Assembly: GCF_000023585.1 (NCBI RefSeq)
Contig: NC_012914.1
Coordinates: 1,932,501-1,996,500 of the forward strand
From: Paenibacillus sp. JDR-2
GTDB lineage: Bacteria > Bacillota > Bacilli > Paenibacillales > Paenibacillaceae
Reading direction: 5' to 3'
Length of the DNA stretch: 64,000 nucleotides
Within the stretch, counting starts at the first letter, position 1. Each line of letters opens with the position of its first letter. Both the position numbers and the translations under genes were made by a program. The notes below the pieces were generated by a model that was not told the DNA's origin, made no database searches, and saw only the letters and a program-made list of their open reading frames with translations. Below, piece after piece: positions 57,442 to 64,000 of this stretch.

Positions 57442-59064
57442 ATGAAAATTTGGCAAAGAAACACGCTGGCAGCGGCTATGCTGCCGCTTGCGTGCGGAGT
57501 TCTGCTGGTCGCTTGCTCGAGCAATAGCGGTTCGAAGGAGGAAGGGAAAGGCGGCTCAGCCGCCAAACCTAATCTGTCGGTTACGATTTACGATCGCGGC
57601 AATATTCCTCAAGGAATGGGGACGATCGATAACAACCGTTGGACGAAATGGCTGAACGAGAATGGACCCGTTAATGCGAAATACGTTCCTATTCCTCGCG
57701 GCGAGTCCGTACAGAAGCTGAATATTTTGTTCTCCTCCGGCAACGCGCCGGATGTGATTGAGGAATTCGACGCCAACTTCAGGGATCAGCTCTACCAGCA
57801 GAAGCAGATTATTCCGGTAGACGACCTGATTGAGAAGTACAGCACGACTTACAAGGAATTGATGGCCAAATATCCGGAGCTTAAAAAGGCCAGCACGAAA
57901 TCCGACGGCAAGCAGTATGAATTCGGCCGGGTACAGAAGCTCGCAGGCTTTCAAGCTTTGTTCATTCGCGAGGATTGGCTAAAGAAGCTTGGCTTGCAGG
58001 AGCCGCAGACGGTAGAGGAGCTGTTTAACGTAGCTAAGGCGTTTGCGGAGAACGATCCGGACGGCAACGGTCAGAAGGATACTTACGGCATCGCGCTAAG
58101 CGGCGAGACCGGCGGAGCAATCTCTACCATGTTCCAGGATGTGTCATGGGTAGTGGAAGGCGGCAAGCTGGTTCACGACTGGGATCGGGCGCAAGCTGCG
58201 GTAACGTTCAAGAAGCAGCTATATGATGCGGGATTGGCAGACAAAGATTTCCTGTCGGATAAAAACGGCCAGAAGGCGCTGCAGGATTGGATTAACGGCA
58301 AGACGGGTATTTTCGTGGGCCGCACGATTGATCCCGTAAATTTCAGCACCTATTACGAGCCGCTTAAGAAGAATGTACCGGACGCCGAAGTAAAAGCGAT
58401 CAAGCTGCCGGCATCCACGTACGGACGTTTCGCCGTTGGCGTGAACAATCCGGTACAGATGACGACGGTCATTAACGCGAAAACAAAGAATACGGAAGCG
58501 GCAATGAAGTATATTGATTTCATGGCATCGAAAACAACGGGGGAAATGCTGCGCTACGGCACGCCGGAGGCCGATTCGGCCAAAAATGCAAACGGCTGCT
58601 ACGTACCGAAAGATATACAGCAGTTCAGCAAAGAAGTGTCGTGGAATAACGACTTCCAGCTTCTGCTGCAGCAAATCGAGCTTGAGCCTTGCGCGAGCAC
58701 GGCGAGCCAGTTGGATGCCGGCCAGCCGCTGCAGAAGGATTTCATCGAGCTGATCAAGGAAAACAACGAAGCGAACTTAAGTCCCGATGTGAAGTATGCG
58801 CCAATCACTTACAGCGAGCATATGCCCGCGCTCCCGGAGGATCTCAAGGTCGTAAACACGAATGTATCCAAGATTGTAGATTTCTATAATAAAGCCATCG
58901 TATCCGGTTCTTCCTATGGCGTGGACCAAGCCTTTGCCGACGCGAAAAGCTTGTGGCAAAAATCAGGAGGAGAGAAGCTCGAAGAGTTCTATTTGAAATG
59001 GTACGATGAAAACAAAGATACGGCTTTCCTCGCGAAAGACATGTGGAAATTCATTCAGAATTAG
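57442..59064 (+). CDS. LipO/LplA-type solute-binding lipoprotein
   Basis: 540-residue lipoprotein with lipobox LVAC (Cys at about residue 25) and a Gly/Ser/Lys linker. Blocks FSSGNAPDVIEEFDANFRDQ, FIREDWLKKLGLQEPQTVEE, DPDGNGQKDTYGIAL (a calcium-loop-like segment) and FAVGVNNPVQMTT fit the long LplA group. AGAAGGGG precedes ATG 57442. It delivers its ligand to the two permeases upstream in the operon. Confidence 0.88.
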   Translation: MKIWQRNTLAAAMLPLACGVLLVACSSNSGSKEEGKGGSAAKPNLSVTIYDRGNIPQGMGTIDNNRWTKWLNENGPVNAKYVPIPRGESVQKLNILFSSGNAPDVIEEFDANFRDQLYQQKQIIPVDDLIEKYSTTYKELMAKYPELKKASTKSDGKQYEFGRVQKLAGFQALFIREDWLKKLGLQEPQTVEELFNVAKAFAENDPDGNGQKDTYGIALSGETGGAISTMFQDVSWVVEGGKLVHDWDRAQAAVTFKKQLYDAGLADKDFLSDKNGQKALQDWINGKTGIFVGRTIDPVNFSTYYEPLKKNVPDAEVKAIKLPASTYGRFAVGVNNPVQMTTVINAKTKNTEAAMKYIDFMASKTTGEMLRYGTPEADSAKNANGCYVPKDIQQFSKEVSWNNDFQLLLQQIELEPCASTASQLDAGQPLQKDFIELIKENNEANLSPDVKYAPITYSEHMPALPEDLKVVNTNVSKIVDFYNKAIVSGSSYGVDQAFADAKSLWQKSGGEKLEEFYLKWYDENKDTAFLAKDMWKFIQN

Positions 59065-59075
59065 GAGGGATACGA

Positions 59076-59972
59076 TTGAGATTCGCAGATACGACAGCCG
59101 GCGTTCCTTATGCCAAAGACCCTGCCGTTGTCCGGTATAAAGGGAAGTATTGGATGTACTATTCCAGAGGGCCGTTTATTGACGGCCGCTGGGGAATTGG
59201 AGTTGCCGAAAGCAGCGATTTGGAGCATTGGACGAAGGTAGGAGAAGTTCCGATCGAGCAGGAATGCGAAGCAAAGGGGATTTGCGCGCCGGGAGCGATT
59301 GTGCTTCATGACCGCGTTCATTTGTTCTATCAAACGTATGGCAACTTCCCTAAAGATGCGATTTGCCATGCCGTGTCGGAGGACGGGGTAACGTTTGCCA
59401 AAAATGAAACAAATCCGGTTTTTGCGCCAACCGGCGAGTGGAATAACGGCCGGGCCATCGATGCCGACGTTATCGTGCATGAGGACTGCTTGCTGCTCTA
59501 TTTCGCGACACGCGATCCCAAGGGAGAAATCCAGATGCAAGGCGTGGCCGCAGCACCGCTCCATTCGGAATACGGGCAAGCGGATTGGACGCAGATTTGC
59601 AGCGAGTCTATTCTAAAGCCTGAACTTGATTGGGAAGGCAAGTGTATTGAAGCGGCGGGGATGCATAAAAGAAACGGCCAGCTGTATATGTTCTACGCTG
59701 GTGCCTACAATAACGAACCTCAGCAGATCGGGTGCGCGGTAAGCCGGGACGGCGTTCATTGGGAGCGTCTATTCACGGAGCCTTTACTCCCTTGCGGGGA
59801 GCCGGGAAGCTGGAATTCCAGCGAATCGGGGCATCCGTTCCTGTTCGCGGACGACGACGGCCGCACCTACCTGTTCTATCAAGGGAACAATGACCACGGC
59901 AAGACCTGGTATTTATCCAAGGCGGAGATCGGATGGAAAGACGACCTTCCGTATGTAATAGAGGAGAAATAG
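59076..59972 (+). CDS. GH43-like five-bladed beta-propeller glycosidase
   Basis: 298-residue cytoplasmic enzyme of the GH43/GH32 clan. Base candidate Asp15 in YAKDPAVVRYKGKYWMYYS, transition-state Asp in GRAIDADVIVHEDC and acid Glu in GKCIEAAGMHKRNGQLYMFY; the YAG and DGVHW propeller blocks recur. GH43 enzymes split arabinosides or xylosides; the exact substrate is open, and GH117/GH130-like relatives cannot be excluded. The start is TTG 59076, 6 bases after AGGAGGG; the longer frame from 59043 overlaps the preceding gene. Last gene of the operon. Confidence 0.75.
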   Translation: MRFADTTAGVPYAKDPAVVRYKGKYWMYYSRGPFIDGRWGIGVAESSDLEHWTKVGEVPIEQECEAKGICAPGAIVLHDRVHLFYQTYGNFPKDAICHAVSEDGVTFAKNETNPVFAPTGEWNNGRAIDADVIVHEDCLLLYFATRDPKGEIQMQGVAAAPLHSEYGQADWTQICSESILKPELDWEGKCIEAAGMHKRNGQLYMFYAGAYNNEPQQIGCAVSRDGVHWERLFTEPLLPCGEPGSWNSSESGHPFLFADDDGRTYLFYQGNNDHGKTWYLSKAEIGWKDDLPYVIEEK

Positions 59973-59975
59973 CTG

Positions 59976-60005
59976 AAAAAATGCCGCAATCCTGCGGCAT
60001 TTTTT
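59976..60005. terminator. Bidirectional terminator
   Basis: AAAAAATGCCGCA / TGCGGCATTTTTT arms with a 4-base loop, between the convergent GH43-like (+) and MerR (-) genes. Confidence 0.88.
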
Positions 60006-60428
60006 TTATTTGACCTTCTCTTCAACCGTCCACACGCAGTCATTCTGCGAAAGCATTTTTGTCGAACCAAGCTCAATCGCTGTTCTATAATACGAAATCT
60101 TATCGTCTATTTTCTTCGTATACGCTTCGAGCTCGGCCATTTTCTCCGCAACAAACTTCTTGTGGTTTTCGAAGACTTCCAGACGCTCCTTTAAGGTCGC
60201 ATCGCCTTCCATACCCAACTCAATATACTTTCTGATTTTCTTCACGGCCATTCCGCTATTTTTCAGACAGGCGATAACGGCCAGCCACTCCATATCACTC
60301 TCTTTAAAAACTCGGTTTCCAGCCTCATTCCGATCTACAAAGGGCAATAAGCCTTGCTTGTCGTAAAAGCGCAGGGTATGTGCGGACACGCCAATTTTTT
60401 CAGCAACCTGACCAATTGTATATCTCAA
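60006..60428 (-). CDS. MerR-family regulator
   Basis: 140-residue regulator. N-terminal winged helix RYTIGQVAEKIGVSAHTLRF then YDKQGLLPFVDRNEAGNRVF; coiled-coil dimer helix at about residues 80-115; short C-terminus (TKMLSQNDCVWTVEEKVK) with one Cys. It resembles the AdhR-type or stress-sensing MerR subgroup rather than metal sensors. TTG 60428 has ideal spacing from AAGGTGG; GTG 60440 is an alternative. It shares a divergent control region with an SDR gene, where both promoters carry the 19-bp spacers typical of MerR control. Confidence 0.88.
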   Translation of the reverse strand: MRYTIGQVAEKIGVSAHTLRFYDKQGLLPFVDRNEAGNRVFKESDMEWLAVIACLKNSGMAVKKIRKYIELGMEGDATLKERLEVFENHKKFVAEKMAELEAYTKKIDDKISYYRTAIELGSTKMLSQNDCVWTVEEKVK

Positions 60429-60460
60429 CGTACAAGCCACCTTTTATGAAAATATGAACT

Positions 60461-60491
60461 AGTATACGGCTTAGAGTGTACTCTAAGTCAA
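60461..60491 (-). promoter_or_regulatory. MerR-type promoter, 19-bp spacer (merR side)
   Basis: On the minus strand: TTGACT (60491-60486), 19 bp, TATACT (60466-60461). The spacer contains the dyad CTTAGAGTGTACTCTAAG. The overlong spacer is the mark of MerR-activated or autoregulated promoters. Confidence 0.7.
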
Positions 60492-60515
60492 ATCCTATTC
60501 CAATACTGAAGGTGC

Positions 60516-60546
60516 TTGACTTAGACATGACTCTAAGGCTTAGCAT
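60516..60546 (+). promoter_or_regulatory. MerR-type promoter, 19-bp spacer (SDR side)
   Basis: TTGACT, 19 bp, TAGCAT. The spacer holds CTTAGACATGACTCTAAG, a variant of the dyad on the opposite side. It drives the SDR gene at 60586. Confidence 0.7.
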
Positions 60547-60585
60547 TCATTTTGCATCAGAATATAACCAGAAGGAGAGAAAGCA

Positions 60586-61419
60586 ATGACTAATAATAAA
60601 GTGTGGATCATCACGGGATGTTCCACCGGGTTCGGCAGAGAGCTTGCTTCAGCAACGATAAAAGCCGGCTATAAGGTTGTGGTTACCGCAAGGAACCTAA
60701 ACGCCATCGCCGATCTGGTTAACGGAAACACGGACAATGTACTGGCCATGGAGCTTGATGTGACAAAGCCGGAGCAGATTGAAATGACGGTAAAAGCTGC
60801 TATAGATAAGTTTGGCAGGATTGACGTGCTGGTCAATAATGCCGGCGTTGGTTATTTCAGCTCCATTGAGGAAGCTGCCGAAGAAGAAACCCGGAAGATG
60901 TTCGAGATTAATTTCTGGGGTCTCATGCATATGACAAATGCAGTCTTGCCGTATATGAGAAGCGAGCGCTCCGGTCATATTATTAATATATCTTCCATTG
61001 GGGGATTGGCATCCTTTCCGGGAGTCGGCTACTATAACGGTACGAAATACGCGGTTGAAGGGATCTCGGAAAGCCTCGCGAAGGAAGTATTACCGTTTAA
61101 CATTCATGTATCGCTGATCGAGCCAAGCAATTTCCGTACGGATTGGTCCGGACGCTCGGCTGCCAAAACCAAATCCGCTATCAAAGAATACGAGGAGCTT
61201 ATCTCTCCGTTTATAAACGGGGACACCCGCGGGAAAGAGCCCGGGGATCCCAAAAAAGCCGCGAAAGCCATCATTGGCATCGTGGAGGCGGAAGAGCCTC
61301 CGCTTAGGCTGCTTCTCGGAGCGGAAGCTTATTCCGTAGTCGTAAACAAATATACCGAGTCACTGAAGAACTTCGAGAAATGGAAAGAAGTATCGGTGAA
61401 TGCGGATTTTCAGGAGTAA
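60586..61419 (+). CDS. SDR-family oxidoreductase, MerR target
   Basis: 277-residue classical short-chain dehydrogenase. NAD(P) motif TGCSTGFG (about residues 9-16), NNAGVG, an active-site Ser in IINISSIGG and YNGTKYA holding Tyr and Lys. It probably reduces a small carbonyl compound, with substrate unknown. AAGGAGAG precedes ATG 60586. Control by the divergent MerR protein is indicated by the promoter form. Confidence 0.88.
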   Translation: MTNNKVWIITGCSTGFGRELASATIKAGYKVVVTARNLNAIADLVNGNTDNVLAMELDVTKPEQIEMTVKAAIDKFGRIDVLVNNAGVGYFSSIEEAAEEETRKMFEINFWGLMHMTNAVLPYMRSERSGHIINISSIGGLASFPGVGYYNGTKYAVEGISESLAKEVLPFNIHVSLIEPSNFRTDWSGRSAAKTKSAIKEYEELISPFINGDTRGKEPGDPKKAAKAIIGIVEAEEPPLRLLLGAEAYSVVVNKYTESLKNFEKWKEVSVNADFQE

Positions 61420-61439
61420 GGCAACCTCACTTTACAGAC

Positions 61440-61476
61440 GCAAAAACCACGAGCCTGTCCGGTCTCGTGGTTTTGC
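61440..61476. terminator. Bidirectional terminator
   Basis: GCAAAAACCACGAG pairs with CTCGTGGTTTTGC, between the SDR (+) and the lipoprotein gene (-). Confidence 0.75.
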
Positions 61477-61485
61477 ATTTCTTGA

Positions 61486-61884
61486 CTATTCCAGCCCGTA
61501 CTGACTCTTCGACTGCAGCTTGTCGCCAAGGAAAATAAACGTCGCGTTAGACAATGAGCTGCCTTTATTCTCATAAAGGACGGCTATTCCGTACATATCG
61601 TCGCCTTTTTCTCCGGTCTCCGTTACGATCTCTCCTTCGGAGCCGATGATCTTCACGACTTCCTCGTAGGACATGCCGTTTTTGACTTTATCGTAGTTTT
61701 CTTTCGTAATGACGGTTTCATTATCGCCGGACGTATTTGGCGCTTCCGGCGATACGTTAGCGGATGCGGTGGCAGCCGGCGTTGATTCCGCCGCGTTAGC
61801 ATCCTTCGAGTCTTCTTCGTTTGATCCGCAAGCAGCCGTTAGGGCGAACAAGCCTGCGACAATCAGCATTCGTAATCCTTTCAT
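61486..61884 (-). CDS. Small lipoprotein, DUF3862/BLIP-like
   Basis: 132-residue lipoprotein. Lipobox LTAAC (Cys at about residue 19), an Ala/Ser/Pro linker, then a folded part beginning VITKENYDKVKNGMSYEEVV and ending NATFIFLGDKLQSKSQYGLE. The pattern ITKENYDKVKNGMSYEEV is that of DUF3862 and related SmpA/BLIP-like surface domains, of unknown role. ATG 61884 follows AGGAGG; the longer frame (61905) begins in the ribosome site. Confidence 0.75.
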   Translation of the reverse strand: MKGLRMLIVAGLFALTAACGSNEEDSKDANAAESTPAATASANVSPEAPNTSGDNETVITKENYDKVKNGMSYEEVVKIIGSEGEIVTETGEKGDDMYGIAVLYENKGSSLSNATFIFLGDKLQSKSQYGLE

Positions 61885-62291
61885 TTCGTTCCTCCTGCTT
61901 CCCAAAGATCTAATGCCGGAGCAGCTCCGGTTACCGAAATTTTACAAGGATACGAAACAAAAGAGAAGATTAATGGAAGGAAATGGTTCCATTAGACATG
62001 GCAAATCATTCGATATACCCGGTACCTAAGTTTCATAAACGATCTGCTTGCCGCATGGCGTTAGCTATTATTGACTAGGACTAGAGGCAGTGGGGCTGTT
62101 CCATTCTATCCTTGCGCCGGGAATTGCCCCCGGCCGTTGCCTTGCCCCGCTGAATCAGAATTGTACAATGTTTTTAATCAGACCAAGGCGCTTAATCAGT
62201 TGCCGACGCATCGCAGCAATTATAGAGTTGATTATTCTTGAACATTGTATCAAACTTAACTTGACTACAAACTAAAGGAGAGAGAACAGAT
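61885..62291. other. Intergenic region of 407 bases
   Basis: No complete gene was found. On the plus strand a coding-like stretch ending ALNQLPTHRSNYRVDYS (about 62160-62240) lacks a start codon and may be a gene remnant. The promoter of the second SDR is presumably near 62240-62270 (TTGAAC / TTGACT-like hexamers), but no convincing pair stands out. Confidence 0.4.
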
Positions 62292-63008
62292 ATGCAATCC
62301 GTAGCAGGTAAAGTAGCGTTAATTACAGGAGCAGGGCGTGGTATCGGACGGGCGGTAGCCATTGCGTTCGCGCAAGAGGGCATTCATGTCGGCCTTGTTG
62401 GACGAACGCTTGAGAACTTACATAAAGTAGCGGAAGAGCTTAAGCCGTATGGCGTGAAGGTAGCCCTTGCATCAGCCGACGTGGCCGATCTGGCTTCGAT
62501 TACCGCAGCGGTTGAGATCATTCGCTCCGAATTAGGTGCCATCGATATTCTAATTAACAACGCTGGCGTAGGCAAATTCGGCGGTTTCATGGATCTGACG
62601 CCGGAAGAGTGGACCAACATTATTGATGTTAACGTCAAAGGCGTGTACTACACGACACGCGCGGTATTGCCTGAAATGATTGAACGCAATACAGGCGATA
62701 TCGTAAACATTGCGTCCACGGCCGGTCAGAGAGGAGCGCCTCTCACAAGCGCGTATACGGCTTCGAAGGCTGCCGTTATCGGTCTCAGCGAATCCTTAAT
62801 GCTTGAGGTTCGCAAGAATAACATTCGGGTAATCACCTTGACCCCAAGCACGGTTGCAACGGATATGGCTGTGGAGCTTAAGCTAACCGACGGCAACCCT
62901 GAGAAGGTTATGCAGCCTGAAGATTTGGCTGATTTGATTGTCGCGCAGCTGAAGCTCCACCGCCGTGTCGTATTGAAGCAAGCGGGACTTTGGTCAACCA
63001 ACCCATAA
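62292..63008 (+). CDS. SDR-family oxidoreductase (FabG-like)
   Basis: 238-residue short-chain dehydrogenase close to 3-oxoacyl-ACP reductase or YmfI/YvaG-type proteins. Cofactor motif TGAGRGIG (about residues 13-20), NNAGVG, a catalytic Ser in [10 protein letters not shown] and Tyr/Lys in [10 protein letters not shown]. The metabolic role is not given by context. AAGGAGAGAG precedes ATG 62292. Monocistronic with a strong terminator. Confidence 0.88.
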   Translation: MQSVAGKVALITGAGRGIGRAVAIAFAQEGIHVGLVGRTLENLHKVAEELKPYGVKVALASADVADLASITAAVEIIRSELGAIDILINNAGVGKFGGFMDLTPEEWTNIIDVNVKGVYYTTRAVLPEMIERNTGDIVNIASTAGQRGAPLTSAYTASKAAVIGLSESLMLEVRKNNIRVITLTPSTVATDMAVELKLTDGNPEKVMQPEDLADLIVAQLKLHRRVVLKQAGLWSTNP

Positions 63009-63028
63009 GGGCGTAATACGAAATAAGA

Positions 63029-63075
63029 AACAAGCAAAAGACTGCCGATTTATCGTCAGTCTTTTGCTTGTTGTA
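63029..63075. terminator. Strong intrinsic terminator
   Basis: AACAAGCAAAAGACTG / CAGTCTTTTGCTTGTT arms (16 bp, perfect) with a 12-base loop. Confidence 0.85.
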
Positions 63076-63136
63076 TACGGGATAGTGTTATATATTCGAT
63101 ATTATTTATAACTCATTCGTAGGCGGAGAGGTGACA

Positions 63137-64000
63137 ATGGCAAATATTAATGACATTGCAAAGCGCGCGGGCGTATCGGTATCAACGGTATCCAGGGTGT
63201 TAAATCATAATCCGTATGTGTCGGAGGAGAAGCGTGCGGCTGTTCAGCGCGTGATTGACGAATTGGATTACACGCCAAACCGCTTGGCCGTTGATTTAAA
63301 CCGACAAGAAACAAGAACCATCGGTGTCATCATGCCTTACAACAATAATCAGGCTTTTGATCAGCTGCTTCATGGCGTGCTTAACCGCTCGGTGGAACGC
63401 GATTATTCCGTTATGGTGCTGCCTACCAAGTACGATCCGGCTAAAGAGCTACGTTCCCTGGACAGGCTGAAAAATAAACAGCTGGACGGGATTATCCTTA
63501 CGTCCCGCTCGAATGCATGGGACGCCATTGTCCCGTACTCCAAATACGGGGCCATTGTGGCTTGCGAATATACGGATCATCCGGAGATTGGCTGCGCCTA
63601 CATGGACCGGTATGCCTCTTTCGTAGACGCCTTCCGATTATTAAAAGACAAGGGTCATTCCCGTGTCGCTTTTACGACGGCAAGAGGTGAAGAGAGCAAT
63701 AGTACCCGACTGACTTTCAAAGCGTATGAGCATATTTTGGGCGAACTTCCGCCTGCCTACCATATCAGCGATTGCTACAGCATGGAGGATGGGGTACGGG
63801 CAGCCAAGCAGCTGCTTCATGCTAAACGGAGACCAACGGCTATTTACGCGAACGGCGATGAGGTTGCAACGGGAATATACCAGTATGCAAGGAGCATCCA
63901 GCTGGAGGTGCCGGAAGACTTGGCGATCATCGGCCAAGAAAACCAGCCGGTCGGAATTGGATTAGGTCTATCTACGGTTGATCATCAATTGGTGAAAGTC
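63137..64000 (+). CDS. LacI/GalR-family regulator, cut by window edge
   Basis: Partial gene: 288 codons open to the end of the window. Helix-turn-helix and hinge read MANINDIAKRAGVSVSTVSR then VLNHNPYVSEEKRAAVQRVI. The effector domain has TIGVIMPYNNNQAFDQLLHG, LDGIILTSRS, RPTAIYANGDEVATGIYQYA and DLAIIGQENQPVG. ATG 63137 follows GGAGAGGTGA. Its N-terminus differs from the regulator at 9.7 kb, and no TAAACGTTTA site is near, so it belongs to another circuit, probably with genes beyond the window. Confidence 0.9.
   Translation, partial: MANINDIAKRAGVSVSTVSRVLNHNPYVSEEKRAAVQRVIDELDYTPNRLAVDLNRQETRTIGVIMPYNNNQAFDQLLHGVLNRSVERDYSVMVLPTKYDPAKELRSLDRLKNKQLDGIILTSRSNAWDAIVPYSKYGAIVACEYTDHPEIGCAYMDRYASFVDAFRLLKDKGHSRVAFTTARGEESNSTRLTFKAYEHILGELPPAYHISDCYSMEDGVRAAKQLLHAKRRPTAIYANGDEVATGIYQYARSIQLEVPEDLAIIGQENQPVGIGLGLSTVDHQLVKV

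Noticed and set aside
62160..62245. Coding-like plus-strand stretch before the second SDR
   Set aside because: It has no start codon or family match that I can recognise, so it is only mentioned as a possible remnant.

Overview
The window reads as a chromosomal segment of a spore-forming, plant- or soil-polysaccharide-degrading Bacillota, most likely Paenibacillus or a close relative. The evidence is strong AGGAGG-type ribosome sites, sporulation genes (YjcZ-type small protein, Ger(x)C germinant-receptor lipoprotein, CotD-like coat protein, SspH-type SASP), lipobox-bearing solute-binding proteins, SLH and cohesin/dockerin modules, and many YesM/YesN-type and AraC-type regulators. No rRNA, tRNA, insertion sequence or CRISPR array was seen.

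Layout. 0-6.6 kb: two unknown lipoproteins, a decayed minus-strand sigma-factor-like remnant with a LexA-like box, a YjcZ gene, an orphan Cas2/SinR-like gene, Ger(x)C, a CotD-like gene, a GMC oxidoreductase and a DUF2975 membrane protein. 6.8-8.1 kb: a class-C-beta-lactamase-like serine hydrolase with GC-richer codon use, bracketed by two similar hairpins. 8.1-26.3 kb: a polysaccharide-utilisation locus. It holds a collapsed GH51 arabinofuranosidase pseudogene, a DUF4432 (epimerase-like) gene, a LacI regulator, an 809-aa intracellular glycosidase-like protein, a cupin-AraC regulator, a 2215-aa secreted DUF5695 protein ending in cohesin, FIVAR and dockerin modules, a cohesin-SLH anchor protein and an ABC importer. 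26.6-37.2 kb: a YesN/YesM two-component pair divergent from an LplB/LplC-type importer with two cytoplasmic glycosidases (one GH31). 37.4-40.3 kb: a MalT-like LuxR regulator and SspH. 40.5-52.9 kb: a GH63/GH37-like glucosidase, a second YesM/YesN pair, a second CUT1-type importer, a GH2 beta-galactosidase and an MFS exporter/importer. 53.2-60.0 kb: a membrane-anchored AraC regulator, a third regulator-importer set and a GH43-like enzyme. 60-64 kb: MerR with a divergent SDR, a lipoprotein, a second SDR and a LacI-family gene cut by the window edge.

How it works together. Four importer cassettes each have a solute-binding protein and two permeases but no ATPase, so they presumably share a general MsmX-type ATPase encoded elsewhere. 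Each cassette sits next to its own regulator and to cytoplasmic glycosidases that would finish the imported oligosaccharides.

The most notable system is at 8.4-23.0 kb. Palindromes TAAACGTTTA (six exact copies plus two variants) mark every transcription unit around the LacI gene. In addition, two promoters (before the 2215-aa protein and before the importer) share one geometry: two roughly GGTTGAAATA half-sites 21 bp apart, 5 bp, a weak -35, 17 bp, then YACAAT. This suggests joint AraC activation and LacI repression of a small surface-attached, cellulosome-like assembly (degenerate dockerin protein plus cohesin-SLH anchor) coupled to uptake. Similar paired direct repeats mark the second two-component locus (22-bp spacing) and the 55.5 kb locus (17-bp spacing).
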